Of a stretch of 64,000 bases of DNA, positions 18,879 to 27,935 are shown piece after piece. The position numbers and the translations under genes were made by a program. Within the stretch, counting starts at the first letter, position 1. Each line of letters opens with the position of its first letter. This DNA comes from Caldifarciminota bacterium (GTDB lineage Bacteria; Hydrothermota; Tepidihabitantia; SM23-42): contig JALVOT010000008.1 of NCBI GenBank assembly GCA_027026255.1, forward strand, positions 95,012 to 159,011, read 5' to 3'. Under the pieces are notes generated by a model. It did not search any database and was not told where the DNA came from. It saw only the letters and a list, made by a program, of their open reading frames with translations.

Positions 18879-19689
18879 ATAAAGCGGGTTCATAATAATA
18901 GACCCCGTCATAGATAATATTTGCTGGACCCTCAAGGTATAGTTTCTCCTTGATATCCACGGTCAAATCACCACCCCGGGTGCGACAGGATACCGGCGGT
19001 TCAGTCATAAAGAGTTTTGTGGCGATGTATGCGGATGCAACAACCCCGCTTCCACAGGATAGTGTTTCATCTTCAACCCCGCGTTCATAGGTTCGGACAA
19101 AGAGGTGGTCCTTTTCGGCTTTTACAAAATTGACATTCACACCATCCGGTTTAAACTGGCGATGGTTTCTAACCGACTGTCCCATTTCTTTGATGTCGAT
19201 TTTATCAAAAGAATCGACAAATATTACACAGTGGGGAACACCAAGTTTCAGATAATTGGCGCGCAATTTTTTTCGTTTGATGGTGAAGGTGAAGTTCAAC
19301 TTGATATCCAATGGTGGTGCAACCTCAACGCTGATTGTATCTTTTTTGTAGAAGAATCCAATCGGTCCGCTCGGGGAGATGAATTTTCCCTTTTCCCGGA
19401 TTAAACCGAGCCTGTATGCATAACTTACAAGACAGCGTGCCCCATTAAGGCAGATGTCGGCTTCCGAGCCGTCCTGGTTATAGTAGTGCATGGCAAATGG
19501 ATATTCTCCGGAACGTTCCACAAGGATTACACCATCAGCACCCGCACCCAGGGAACAGTTTGCCAATCGCCTTACAAATTCAGGCATTTCCGCAGGTTTA
19601 ACCTCTTCACCAAGATAATTATGACGATTATCAATGATGATAAAGCTGTTACCTGTGCCTTCCATTTTGCAGAAAAATATTGGTTTCAT
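18865..19689 (-). CDS. dapF: Diaminopimelate epimerase
   Basis: Interconverts LL- and meso-diaminopimelate for lysine and peptidoglycan. 274 residues. The two catalytic cysteines are Cys80 (SEADICLNGARC) and Cys212 (ETLSCGSGV). The usual CGNG around the first cysteine reads CLNG, a small departure next to the catalytic residue. Substrate-binding GTGNSFIIID and GADGVILVE blocks are present. It is the last gene of a tightly packed run that starts with the Crp-family regulator and overlaps pgsA by four bases. Confidence 0.95.
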   Translation of the reverse strand: MKPIFFCKMEGTGNSFIIIDNRHNYLGEEVKPAEMPEFVRRLANCSLGAGADGVILVERSGEYPFAMHYYNQDGSEADICLNGARCLVSYAYRLGLIREKGKFISPSGPIGFFYKKDTISVEVAPPLDIKLNFTFTIKRKKLRANYLKLGVPHCVIFVDSFDKIDIKEMGQSVRNHRQFKPDGVNVNFVKAEKDHLFVRTYERGVEDETLSCGSGVVASAYIATKLFMTEPPVSCRTRGGDLTVDIKEKLYLEGPANIIYDGVYYYEPALFKAS

Positions 19690-20231
19690 TTTGCTCCTTT
19701 CATTAATTTTATATAATTCTGCACATAACTGATAAATGTTCCGATCATTACCGGGATGCTTAAATACAGAAAGATAATAGCAACCCGCTTTATATTAATT
19801 GTGTAGGCAAGGATCATTACACCAAAGATGAATCCGGTAATCTTGCCCAGAATATTGGAGGTGAGCACAATTGACCTTTGCTTTAAGATTACATAACTTC
19901 CCAGGAGTATCAAGAGATCGCGTCCAACGATTACTGCTACCGCCCAGAGTGGTATCGAATTGATTATCAAGAGGGCGATAAGAATTACGGCAAGAGAGAT
20001 TTTATCACATAGTGGGTCAAGAAACTTACCGAACTTTGATTCCTGATGCAGTTTTCGCGCAAGATAACCATCGATACCATCAGAGATAAGGGAGATGAGT
20101 ATAAGGATGAATGCGATGGTCCGCTTCTGGTGCAGTAGATAGAAGACAATAAATGGCAGCATAATCAGGCGTGATATCGTAATGACATTGGAGATGGTCA
20201 ATTGTAATCCCGGTTTTATTTCACTTCTCAT
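19686..20231 (-). CDS. pgsA: CDP-diacylglycerol--glycerol-3-phosphate phosphatidyltransferase
   Basis: Makes phosphatidylglycerol phosphate from CDP-diacylglycerol. 181 residues with about five membrane helices. The CDP-alcohol phosphotransferase signature is complete: Asp51, Asp54-Gly55-x2-Ala58-Arg59, Gly68, Asp72, Asp76 (SDGIDGYLARK...FGKFLDPLCD). Family members with other alcohol substrates look similar; PgsA is the best guess by length and the TISNVITISRL opening. Overlaps recN and dapF by four bases each. Confidence 0.87.
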   Translation of the reverse strand: MRSEIKPGLQLTISNVITISRLIMLPFIVFYLLHQKRTIAFILILISLISDGIDGYLARKLHQESKFGKFLDPLCDKISLAVILIALLIINSIPLWAVAVIVGRDLLILLGSYVILKQRSIVLTSNILGKITGFIFGVMILAYTINIKRVAIIFLYLSIPVMIGTFISYVQNYIKLMKGAK

Positions 20232-21886
20232 CTCTGCTGTCCTTTTTTCAGAAGTTCCCGTGCATGTTCAATTGTCTTTTTCGTAATCCTTTTGCCGGCG
20301 AGCATCCTTGCAATCTCCTGATGGCGCATCTTCTTATCGAGTTTTTTCACCCGGGTAAAGGTCGCATTACCCTTTATCTCTTTGGTTACCAGAATATGAT
20401 TATCAGCAAATGCAGTAATCTGGGGGAGATGGGTGATACAGATGACCTGGTGATTTTTACTGACCCGGGACATCAATTCACCCACTGCGTCCGCAACCTT
20501 TCCGCCAACACCGGTGTCAACTTCGTCAAAGACCACCGTGGGAATTTTATCAATTTCAGAAAAGATTGTCTTGAGTCCTAAGGTAATGCGGGATATCTCC
20601 CCGCCCGATGCAACCCGACGCAAAGGTTTTAATTCTTCACCAGGATTGGTTGAGATATAAAATTCAACATCATCCCGGCCGGTTTCATCAAGTGCCCTAC
20701 GCTGAAATTTAACTTCAAATACCGCTTTTTCCATACCCAGTTGTTTCAAAATTTTTAATAATCTCTTTTCCAATTGGCCTGTTGCCTTTTTACGGAGGTC
20801 AGACAGTGCCCGGGCTTTTTTATTACATTTTTTTTCCGTCTCCTCAATTTTTAATTTTAATTCCTCAAGCTGCGCGTCGCGGTTTTCGATTAAAGCTAAA
20901 CGGCGTTTTGTAACTTCAAGGAATTGATTGATTTCTTGAAAGGTTGGTCCGTACTTCTTTTTTAATCTTTCAATTGTATCAAGCCGGGCCATTACATAAT
21001 CAAGTCTTTCTGCAGAAAATTCTATACCGCTCAAATAACTACTCATCTCTCGATAGATATCATCAATATTTGATAACAGCGATGCTGTGGTTTCAACAAA
21101 TTTACTCAAGGAAGGGTCGAGTTCGGCGAATTCATCAAACGCCTTTTTTACTGAAGTGAGTTTTTCATAAACCGAACCCTCGGCTTCATAAAGGAGGTCT
21201 ATAATCTGGCTGGTAAGTGAAGACCGCCGCTCACTGGTCAAAAGCAGGTTCTTCTCACTGTTCAGGTGTTCGTCCTCATCAATTTTCAGGTCCGCCTTCT
21301 CAATTTCATCAATCTGAAATCTCAAAAGTTCAATTTCCTCATCCTTTTTGGCAACCGCCTTTTGTAGTTCTTCAATCTCTTTTTTTAGATTGATGAAAAT
21401 ATGATATTCCTTCAAATATTCTCTGCGCATCTTTTCCAGTCCGGCAAATGAATCAAGAAGTAAAAGATGATGTTGTCGGTTAAATAGGGATTGATTTTCA
21501 TGCTGTCCGATGAGGTCAATCATCCCCCGGGCTAAATCTTTGAGAAAGTGGAGGCTTACGACCTGTTCATTTATATAAGCGGTCTGCCGTTTACCCCGGG
21601 TCAATTTTCTACGAATAACCATTTCTCCGTCTATCGTAATTCCTGATTTCTGTAAAAGGTCAAGCTGATTTTTGCCGGGTTCAAATATGCCGGTCACCTC
21701 AAGAAATTCTTTACCGGTGCGGATATTCAAATCATCGATTTTCCCCCCGCATAAGACAGAAATGGCATTGACAATCATCGACTTTCCTGCCCCGGTCTCG
21801 CCCGTGATTACGGTAAGCCCGGGTTCAAATTCTATAGCAAGGTCTTCAATCAGGACAAAATTTTTGATGTGGAGCGACCTAAGCAT
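20228..21886 (-). CDS. recN: DNA repair protein RecN
   Basis: SMC-like ATPase acting early in double-strand break repair. 552 residues. The N-terminal IKNFVLIEDLAIEFEPG and Walker A GETGAGKS are at about residues 28-36. A coiled-coil middle (about 150-390) is rich in Glu/Lys/Leu. The C-terminal signature is LRRVASGGEISRI and Walker B is PTVVFDEVDTGVGG. The end (HEIARML-type block, MRHQEIARMLAG) is also typical. Overlaps nadK by eight bases and pgsA by four. Confidence 0.96.
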   Translation of the reverse strand: MLRSLHIKNFVLIEDLAIEFEPGLTVITGETGAGKSMIVNAISVLCGGKIDDLNIRTGKEFLEVTGIFEPGKNQLDLLQKSGITIDGEMVIRRKLTRGKRQTAYINEQVVSLHFLKDLARGMIDLIGQHENQSLFNRQHHLLLLDSFAGLEKMRREYLKEYHIFINLKKEIEELQKAVAKKDEEIELLRFQIDEIEKADLKIDEDEHLNSEKNLLLTSERRSSLTSQIIDLLYEAEGSVYEKLTSVKKAFDEFAELDPSLSKFVETTASLLSNIDDIYREMSSYLSGIEFSAERLDYVMARLDTIERLKKKYGPTFQEINQFLEVTKRRLALIENRDAQLEELKLKIEETEKKCNKKARALSDLRKKATGQLEKRLLKILKQLGMEKAVFEVKFQRRALDETGRDDVEFYISTNPGEELKPLRRVASGGEISRITLGLKTIFSEIDKIPTVVFDEVDTGVGGKVADAVGELMSRVSKNHQVICITHLPQITAFADNHILVTKEIKGNATFTRVKKLDKKMRHQEIARMLAGKRITKKTIEHARELLKKGQQR

Positions 21887-22661
21887 GCTCCCGGCCTCCC
21901 CACTTCATTTTTTCTCTTAATGTATGAAAAAATGTGATATGCAGGGGTTTGATTAGATGAATATAGTATTTTGCGCGCTGGAACCTTACACTCATTCCGG
22001 CTTTAATTTCCTTGCTGCGCTGACCATCAGCCACCAATACGGCTCGACCTTTTTTCCTTACCTGAATTCTGACTTCAGAATCTGCCGGCAGGACCAGGGG
22101 ACGGACTGAAAGGGTATGGGGTGCAATGGGGGTAAAGAGTATTGCCTCGGTATCAGGGAGTAATATCGGCCCGCCGGTGGCAAGGGAATATGCAGTAGAA
22201 CCGGTGGGTGTAGCAATAATTATTCCATCGGCAATAAACCGGCAGATATATTCATTATTGATTTCTGCGGAAAATTCAACAACCCTTCCGGCGATTCTTG
22301 TTGTGATGGTGATGTCATTGAGTCCATAAATGGCACGCCGGTCAAAGATTGCCTTTAAAACCATCCGTTTTTCAATACGAAATTTGCCTTTTTTGATTTC
22401 GGTGAGGCTTTCGTTGAATTTATCAAATGTGACATCGGTCAGAAACCCTAAACCACCGATATTTACCCCCAGAATCGGTATATCCATTTTGCCGTAGCGG
22501 TGAGCGGCATTCAGCAGGGTGCCGTCACCACCCAGTGCAATAACGAATTCCGGTTTTGATGTTATGGTAAATCCTGCCTGTTCTAATATTGTTCTGACCG
22601 ACCGGTAAATCTTTTTTGCCCGTGGTTTCTTTTTATTAATGACGATTCCGACCTTTTTCAT
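21879..22661 (-). CDS. nadK: NAD kinase
   Basis: Phosphorylates NAD to NADP. 260 residues. The ATP-NAD kinase motif GGDGTLLNAAH is near residue 44, the glycine-rich GIIIATPTGSTAYSLATGGP near 145, and PIAPHTLSVRPLVLP follows. The start overlaps prmC by four bases (ATGA-type coupling). Part of the minus-strand housekeeping run. Confidence 0.95.
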   Translation of the reverse strand: MKKVGIVINKKKPRAKKIYRSVRTILEQAGFTITSKPEFVIALGGDGTLLNAAHRYGKMDIPILGVNIGGLGFLTDVTFDKFNESLTEIKKGKFRIEKRMVLKAIFDRRAIYGLNDITITTRIAGRVVEFSAEINNEYICRFIADGIIIATPTGSTAYSLATGGPILLPDTEAILFTPIAPHTLSVRPLVLPADSEVRIQVRKKGRAVLVADGQRSKEIKAGMSVRFQRAKYYIHLIKPLHITFFHTLREKMKWGGREHA

Positions 22662-23473
22662 CTTTTCTCATCCCCGATGAAAAGATAACGGTATTTTCCA
22701 AATTGGTCCTTAAGGAATAATACCCGGGTTAATTTATCCTTGAGCAATAGATTTAATGGTTTTACTGCGGTTTCATCAATCTCAAGGGCGATTACTCCGT
22801 TTTCATTGAGATATAATAGGCCCTGATTAATCAGTGCCCGGATGAAGCGATTGCCATCCGGCCCGCCGTTTATTGCCCTCAGGGGTTCAAAATCTCTTAC
22901 TGATTTTGGTAGATTGATGAGTCTGCTGCTGGGTACATAGGGTGGATTTGAGACAATGAGGTCGAAGTGTGTATTGATATTTTCAAAGAGATTGGAATAG
23001 ACAAGTTCGATCCTCTTTTCAAGATTAAACCGTTTTATATTTATTTGTGCATTGTCAAGCGCCTCATTGCTGATATCTGTGGCGATGATTTCAGCATCAG
23101 GATAGAGATGGGCAAGGGCAATTGCAATTGCGCCGCATCCGGTGCCAATCTCTAAAATTTTTTTCGGTTTATTGCTGATCTTTTTTGCGATGAGTTCAAT
23201 AAAATATTCGGTTTCCAATCGTGGGATGAATACCCCGGGATTGATGGTCAGATTGTAATCCCTGAACTGTATTTTCTTTGTGATGTATTCAATCGGCACG
23301 CCGCTTTTCAGTTGAAGCAATTTTAACCAGATAAGTTTCCTTTGCCCGGGACTGAGTTGGTGATTAAGATAGAGTTCAAATCGTGGTTTATCCAGAAGTG
23401 CGGCAATGATTAACTCGGCTTCATCCTTTTTTATTTTAATCTCCTGACTGATTTTAGCGACGAGTCTTCTCAT
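22658..23473 (-). CDS. prmC: Peptide chain release factor glutamine methyltransferase
   Basis: Methylates the glutamine of the GGQ motif of release factors. 271 residues: an N-terminal helical domain, then a Rossmann methyltransferase with [14 protein letters not shown] (SAM binding) near residue 117 and the substrate-glutamine motif VSNPPYVPS near 186. It directly follows and overlaps prfA, its substrate's gene, by 20 bases, a widespread arrangement. Confidence 0.95.
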   Translation of the reverse strand: MRRLVAKISQEIKIKKDEAELIIAALLDKPRFELYLNHQLSPGQRKLIWLKLLQLKSGVPIEYITKKIQFRDYNLTINPGVFIPRLETEYFIELIAKKISNKPKKILEIGTGCGAIAIALAHLYPDAEIIATDISNEALDNAQINIKRFNLEKRIELVYSNLFENINTHFDLIVSNPPYVPSSRLINLPKSVRDFEPLRAINGGPDGNRFIRALINQGLLYLNENGVIALEIDETAVKPLNLLLKDKLTRVLFLKDQFGKYRYLFIGDEKR

Positions 23474-24500
23474 ATTCTTCCAGATTTTCGATAATGGGTT
23501 CTAATTCACCATCAAGGATTTTGTCCAGATTGTAAAGGGTCAATCCGCTGCGGTGGTCTGTAACGCGGTTTTGAGGAAAGTTATAGGTCCTTATCTTTTC
23601 ACTCCGGTCACCGCTGCCCAGTTGCTGTCGACGTTCTTTGTGCAGTGCCTTTTCTTTTTTTTCTTTTTCTATCTGGGCAAGTCTTGCCCGGAGAATTTTC
23701 ATTGCCTTTTCCCGGTTTTTAAATTGGGAGCGTTCATCCTGGCAGGCGACGGTAATGTTTGTGGGCAGATGGGTAAGCCTTACTGCGGATGAGACCTTAT
23801 TGACATTCTGACCCCCATGACCACTTGCCCTGAATGTTTCAAGTTTCAGGTCATTGGGGTCAATCTGAAATTGGGTGTCTTCTACTTCTAAAAGGACTGC
23901 AACTGTAGCAGTAGATGTATGGATTCTGCCGCCGGTTTCGGTAACCGGAATGCGTTGAACCCTGTGCACACCCTTTTCAAAGCGAAAGTATCGATAGGCG
24001 TTCTCTCCCTGCACAAGAAAGATTATCTCTTTAAACCCTCCGATATCACTGGAATGGGAAGAGAGGACTTCATATTTGAGTCCTTTCTGTTCAATAAACT
24101 TCGTATACATTCGAAAGAGGTCACCGGCAAAGAGTGTTGCCTCTTCGCCTCCGGTTCCGGCGCGAATCTCTACGATGCAGTTTTTCTGAAACTCCTCATA
24201 TTCAGGGTTGGAAAGCATCTCAATATCAGTGTCGATTTTTGATAACTTCTTCTCCAGTTCGGGGATTTCTGTCTCGGCTATCTCCTTTAATTCCTGGTCA
24301 TCGCCTTTCAGCAATTCTTTCAATTCTTCAATCTCTTTTAATAATTTATCTTTTTCCTCATAGCATTTTATCAACTGCTGGGTCTTTTTGTATTCCCTTG
24401 TCAGTGCGGCATACAGCCGCATATCATTCAAGATTTTGGGTGAGGTTAATTTTTGCGCCAGTTCCTCAAGTCTTTTTTCTTTTATCTGCCGCTGGTTCAA
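23454..24500 (-). CDS. prfA: Peptide chain release factor 1
   Basis: Recognises UAA/UAG stop codons. 348 residues. The GGQ motif is in [14 protein letters not shown] near residue 227. The tripeptide-type motif is PVT in [16 protein letters not shown], which marks RF1 (RF2 carries SPF). The most upstream start is TTG 24500. A start further inside would cut the N-terminal helical domain. prmC follows with an overlap. Confidence 0.96.
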   Translation of the reverse strand: MNQRQIKEKRLEELAQKLTSPKILNDMRLYAALTREYKKTQQLIKCYEEKDKLLKEIEELKELLKGDDQELKEIAETEIPELEKKLSKIDTDIEMLSNPEYEEFQKNCIVEIRAGTGGEEATLFAGDLFRMYTKFIEQKGLKYEVLSSHSSDIGGFKEIIFLVQGENAYRYFRFEKGVHRVQRIPVTETGGRIHTSTATVAVLLEVEDTQFQIDPNDLKLETFRASGHGGQNVNKVSSAVRLTHLPTNITVACQDERSQFKNREKAMKILRARLAQIEKEKKEKALHKERRQQLGSGDRSEKIRTYNFPQNRVTDHRSGLTLYNLDKILDGELEPIIENLEEYEKTRR

Positions 24501-24527
24501 ATGAAGACTCCGGATTATTCAGCAGGA

Positions 24528-25160
24528 TTAAAGTTTTTCAAACCTCTCCTTCAAGGCAATATAACGAAGGTAGTCATCCAGGTCAGTAATACCTTTAATA
24601 ACAAGGCTATCCTGTTTCAGGGTGACAAGGTTTGCCTGCACTAACTTATTCACATATCCTTTTACTTTATCTTCATCTATACCGGTTATATGGGCGAGAT
24701 TTTCCATTGAAAATGGTGCAATCTCAATGCCCTGGTCAGTCTGCTTTCCGGATTCTTTTGCCTTGGTTATAATATAGGCGACAACCCGACGTTCTTCACT
24801 CTTTATCGTCAGCAGTTTAATCTGTTCATCCGTGGTGCGCAACCGCCTTGATAGGGTCTCAAGGACATATTCGATTAAGGGGTTTTCCTTCAACTTTGCC
24901 TTGAAGGTCTCTTTATCAATAACCAGGAGCGAAACCGGAGTAACCGCAACTGCACCAGCAGACCTTGGAGAGCCGTCAATGATTGCCATTTCACCGAAGA
25001 AATCGCCTTCTTTTAAGACCGCAAGCACCTTTTCATCTTCACCTTTGCCTTTGGTAATCTTAATCTTCCCTTCCCGGATAAGATACATTACATCGCCCTT
25101 ATCTCCTTCATTAAACAGCACCTCACCCGCATTAAGTGTCTTTTCCATTCCTTCAACCAT
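24528..25160 (-). CDS. Crp/Fnr-family transcriptional regulator
   Basis: 210 residues. A cyclic-nucleotide-binding-type beta-roll (about residues 5-120) has GDFFGEMAIIDGSPRSA, close to the cAMP pocket signature GE(L/M)A...PRSA. A dimer helix and a winged helix follow (about 150-205, MENLAHITGIDEDKVKGYVNKL). It has its own promoter and an AAGGAGG site and lies 27 bases upstream of prfA, so it probably heads the prfA-to-dapF run. A cyclase-like protein is encoded at 41736-42842, but any link is only a possibility. Confidence 0.88.
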   Translation of the reverse strand: MVEGMEKTLNAGEVLFNEGDKGDVMYLIREGKIKITKGKGEDEKVLAVLKEGDFFGEMAIIDGSPRSAGAVAVTPVSLLVIDKETFKAKLKENPLIEYVLETLSRRLRTTDEQIKLLTIKSEERRVVAYIITKAKESGKQTDQGIEIAPFSMENLAHITGIDEDKVKGYVNKLVQANLVTLKQDSLVIKGITDLDDYLRYIALKERFEKL

Positions 25161-25177
25161 TGTGCCTCCTTTTATAT

Positions 25178-25205
25178 ATTTTATTTAAAAAAGGAATAAA
25201 GTCAA
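25178..25205 (-). promoter_or_regulatory. Promoter of the Crp-prfA-dapF run
   Basis: Minus strand TTGACT (25200-25205), a 16-base spacer, TAAAAT (25178-25183), then AAGGAGG and ATG 25160. Confidence 0.65.
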
Positions 25206-25249
25206 CAATATTTCAGCTTTGACGAGCCGGGCTGAAAGTCAATCGGCAG

Positions 25250-25441
25250 ATGAGAAAAAAATCACTCCTCAGGGCTGTCTGCGGAACCGTTGTCGGTTTT
25301 TTCTGTATTGGTTTATTGGCGGGCTGCTGTCCGCTATTCGGTTATTTTGTTCATCCAAAAAATAAATTTGGGGTCATATTTATAAAATACAACCCCAAAT
25401 ATTTATCCCTTTTATTTAAAGACTTAATGAAGCACAATTAA
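25250..25441 (+). CDS. Doubtful small lipoprotein-like frame
   Basis: 63 codons with a basic start, a hydrophobic stretch and a lipobox-like LLAGC at residues 22-26. No ribosome binding site or -10 box precedes it. Its second half runs through the terminator hairpin of the opposite-strand gene and into that gene's 3' end. Probably not a gene; listed because the first 27 residues look like a lipoprotein signal. Confidence 0.2.
   Translation: MRKKSLLRAVCGTVVGFFCIGLLAGCCPLFGYFVHPKNKFGVIFIKYNPKYLSLLFKDLMKHN
25356..25400 (-). terminator. Rho-independent terminator of the 25424-26329 gene
   Basis: ATTTGGGGT (25366-25374) pairs perfectly with ACCCCAAAT (25392-25400). On the minus strand the stem is followed by a T-rich run (the A-run at 25357-25362 on the plus strand). 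It lies 24 bases beyond the stop of the minus-strand gene. Confidence 0.65.
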
Positions 25442-26329
25442 CTTTGTCTGGTGATATTCTCCCGCTGTTGCAAGTTTGACAAAGTAAACCCCTGGAGCAA
25501 GCTCCGCAGGAATACTTACTGTATGATTCCCACTGTTCTGGATACCTTGCTTTAAGGTTTGAACAAGGCGTCCGCAGATGTCAAAGAGGCTGATATTTAC
25601 AGCACCTTTTTGAGTCAGGGTATAAGAAAGTTTGGCGCCGCTGCGGGTTGGATTGGGGAAGATCGCAAGCGGCGACTTTACCCGGGCGCTATGCTCTTTG
25701 GCGCCAACCATATTGGTGGAAACAATCGCCCGAATCATATTTACCCCGATACTTGTCGGACTTTGCCAGAAATCATAATGTTCGTACCATCGGTTATTAT
25801 TTGGATAGTAATACCAGTTTATATTATGGGGAATAGAATCCTGGTTGTCAAAAAGAACGGAAATTAAACTATCATTAGTATCAGCCCAGGCAACAACCAC
25901 ATCAAAGTAGTATTGGGAAGTATCAATAACTATATTGAAAGTATCAAAAGGGATAAGATACCAGCGTCCGGCCGGGAATGTATCAATCTGGACGGTTATT
26001 GTGTCAGTACTTGCAAGCATTGATGTCGGTTTTCCTGAAGTATCACAGGACCAGACCTGAAATAAAAATCGTGTCGTCCGGGAAAAATGCGCATTATGAC
26101 GATAAAGTGCGACTAAAAGAGTATCAATCCTTATCGGATAATCAGCACTATCAGCCCATAACTTTTCAGCTGCTGCCCAGCCCTGTTTCCAGAAACTGGC
26201 AAAACTTCCTGCGCTATCATTATCATTAGCCAACTGCTTCACAGCCAGTACGCCAAATTCATTGGAATTCATTGCTACAGGTTGGGCATTAAAACCCTGA
26301 AGCAATAACGTAATTAATAATAACTGCAT
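25424..26329 (-). CDS. Secreted protein with T9SS-type C-terminal sorting domain
   Basis: 301 residues from ATG 26329, chosen because AAGGAGG lies just upstream and the signal peptide MQLLLITLLLQGFNA then stands at the very start; the open frame extends 11 codons further to 26362. The middle is a jelly-roll-like domain of unknown function with many Asp/Trp and YYFDVVVAWADTND. The last ~80 residues are a clear sorting domain (IFPNPTRSGAKLSYT, SLFDICGRLVQTL, LAPGVYFVKL). Expected at the cell surface or secreted; specific role unknown. Confidence 0.8.
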   Translation of the reverse strand: MQLLLITLLLQGFNAQPVAMNSNEFGVLAVKQLANDNDSAGSFASFWKQGWAAAEKLWADSADYPIRIDTLLVALYRHNAHFSRTTRFLFQVWSCDTSGKPTSMLASTDTITVQIDTFPAGRWYLIPFDTFNIVIDTSQYYFDVVVAWADTNDSLISVLFDNQDSIPHNINWYYYPNNNRWYEHYDFWQSPTSIGVNMIRAIVSTNMVGAKEHSARVKSPLAIFPNPTRSGAKLSYTLTQKGAVNISLFDICGRLVQTLKQGIQNSGNHTVSIPAELAPGVYFVKLATAGEYHQTKLIVLH

Positions 26330-26351
26330 ACTCACCTCCTTTTCAATATAT

Positions 26352-26379
26352 ATATTATACATTTTTTTTCTATTGTCAA
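26352..26379 (-). promoter_or_regulatory. Promoter of the secreted protein gene
   Basis: Minus strand TTGACA (26374-26379) with TAATAT (26352-26357) at 16 bases, or TATAAT (26354-26359) at 14. Its -35 box is eight bases from the -35 box of the divergent gcv promoter. Confidence 0.6.
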
Positions 26380-26387
26380 GGGTCGGC

Positions 26388-26415
26388 TTGACTTTTTAAA
26401 ATTTCTGCGTATAAT
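26388..26415 (+). promoter_or_regulatory. Leaderless promoter of the gcv operon
   Basis: TTGACT (26388-26393), a 16-base spacer, TATAAT (26410-26415), then only five bases to ATG 26421. Transcription should start at the ATG. There is no room for a glycine riboswitch. Confidence 0.75.
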
Positions 26416-26420
26416 CGAAT

Positions 26421-27512
26421 ATGCCCAAAAAAACACCATTTTATAACAAGCATCTTGCGAATAATGCGCGGATCGTTGAATTCGCCCACTTTTATATGCC
26501 GATTCAGTATGAAGGGATTATCCCTGAACATCTTACCGTCCGGCAGGGAGTAGGTGTTTTTGATGTTTCACATATGGGGGAGATAGAGATTAGAGGCAAA
26601 GACCGATTAAAATTTGCCGATTATATAACGACCAATAATGTTGCAGAGCTTGTCCTTAATCAAGTTCAGTATTCAACGATGCTCTATCCGGACGCCGGGA
26701 TTGTTGATGACCTTCTTGTCTACAACCTGAAGGATAGAATCCTCCTTGTGGTCAATGCCGCAAATACAGATAAGGACTATCAATGGATTCTGAAAAATAA
26801 AAGATTTGAAGTTGAAATAGAAAATATCAGTGATGAAATTGGACAGCTCGCAGTCCAGGGGCCAAAATCTGAAATGGTGATGCAAAAATTATGTTCTTTT
26901 AACCTCAGTGAACTGAAATACTACCGGGCAATCGAGACAGAGATAAAAAAAATTCCTGTCCTTTTATCCCGAACCGGATATACGGGCGAAGATGGTTTTG
27001 AAATATACGCCGATAAAAGATATGCGGATGATATCTGGGATATGGTATTTGAGGCAGGCGGGGAATTCGGTATCAAACCGGTGGGGCTTGGTGCAAGGGA
27101 TACTTTAAGATTGGAGATGCGTTATTGCCTTTATGGTAATGACATAGACAAAACAACCAATCCGCTTGAGGCGGGTCTGGGCTGGATTGTGAAGTTGAAA
27201 AAGGAACAGGATTTTATCGGTAAAGAAGAACTCCTTAAAATAAAACAGACAGGCATAAGGAGAAAATTGATCGGTTTTGAGGCAACCGGTAAGGGAATTC
27301 CCAGACCTCATCAAAAACTATATCTTCAAAATAAGGAGGTTGGCTCAGTTACCTCGGGCACATTCGCGCCGTCTCTAAAAAAAGGTATCGGTATGGGCTA
27401 TATTGACCTCCCATACAATGAAGTCGGCAGGAGATTACAGGTTCTCAATCGTCAATCTATTGAGGTTGAGGTTATAAAAGGACCATTTTATAAATATGGC
27501 AGTCACAAGTAA
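26421..27512 (+). CDS. gcvT: Glycine cleavage system T protein (aminomethyltransferase)
   Basis: Transfers the aminomethyl carbon from lipoyl-H protein to tetrahydrofolate, releasing ammonia. 363 residues. Diagnostic blocks: GVFDVSHMGEIEIRGKD near 45, LLSRTGYTGEDGFEIY near 185, PVGLGARDTLRLEMRYCLYG near 225, and the C-terminal beta-barrel ending FAPSLKKGIGMGYI. First gene of gcvT-gcvH-gcvPA. Folate polyglutamylation by FolC in this window feeds the same pathway. Confidence 0.97.
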   Translation: MPKKTPFYNKHLANNARIVEFAHFYMPIQYEGIIPEHLTVRQGVGVFDVSHMGEIEIRGKDRLKFADYITTNNVAELVLNQVQYSTMLYPDAGIVDDLLVYNLKDRILLVVNAANTDKDYQWILKNKRFEVEIENISDEIGQLAVQGPKSEMVMQKLCSFNLSELKYYRAIETEIKKIPVLLSRTGYTGEDGFEIYADKRYADDIWDMVFEAGGEFGIKPVGLGARDTLRLEMRYCLYGNDIDKTTNPLEAGLGWIVKLKKEQDFIGKEELLKIKQTGIRRKLIGFEATGKGIPRPHQKLYLQNKEVGSVTSGTFAPSLKKGIGMGYIDLPYNEVGRRLQVLNRQSIEVEVIKGPFYKYGSHK

Positions 27513-27548
27513 TATCGGTTTAATATAAAAATATAAAAAGGAGGTAAT

Positions 27549-27935
27549 ATGACAGAGATAAGGGATGACTTGAAATATACCAAGGAACACGAATGGATTA
27601 AGATAGAAGGAAATGTAGCGACTGAAGGAATCACCGATTATGCCCAATCAGAACTCTCGGATATTGTTATGATTGAACTGCCCGAGGTGGGAAAAGAGGT
27701 GAAGGCAGGAGATGCAATCGGCACGATTGAAGCGGTAAAGGCGGTGAGTGACCTCTATGCCGGGCTCAGCGGTAAGGTGATTGAAGTAAATCAAGATGCA
27801 GTTGCGGACCCGTCTATTCTGAACAAAGACCCTTATGAAAAGGGTTGGTTATACAGGATAGAAATAAAAGATACCGATGAGGTTGCTAATCTGCTCTCTG
27901 CGGAAGAATACAAAAAATTGATTACTGAACACTGA
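27549..27935 (+). CDS. gcvH: Glycine cleavage system H protein
   Basis: Lipoylated shuttle protein of the glycine cleavage system. 128 residues. The lipoyl lysine lies in GTIEAVKAVSDLYAG near residue 65. Strong AAGGAGG ribosome site at 27538-27544. The stop overlaps the gcvPA start by one base (TGATG). Confidence 0.97.
   Translation: MTEIRDDLKYTKEHEWIKIEGNVATEGITDYAQSELSDIVMIELPEVGKEVKAGDAIGTIEAVKAVSDLYAGLSGKVIEVNQDAVADPSILNKDPYEKGWLYRIEIKDTDEVANLLSAEEYKKLITEH

Noticed and set aside
26330..26420. Glycine riboswitch upstream of gcvT.
   Set aside because: The promoter's -10 box is five bases before the ATG, leaving no untranslated leader to fold.
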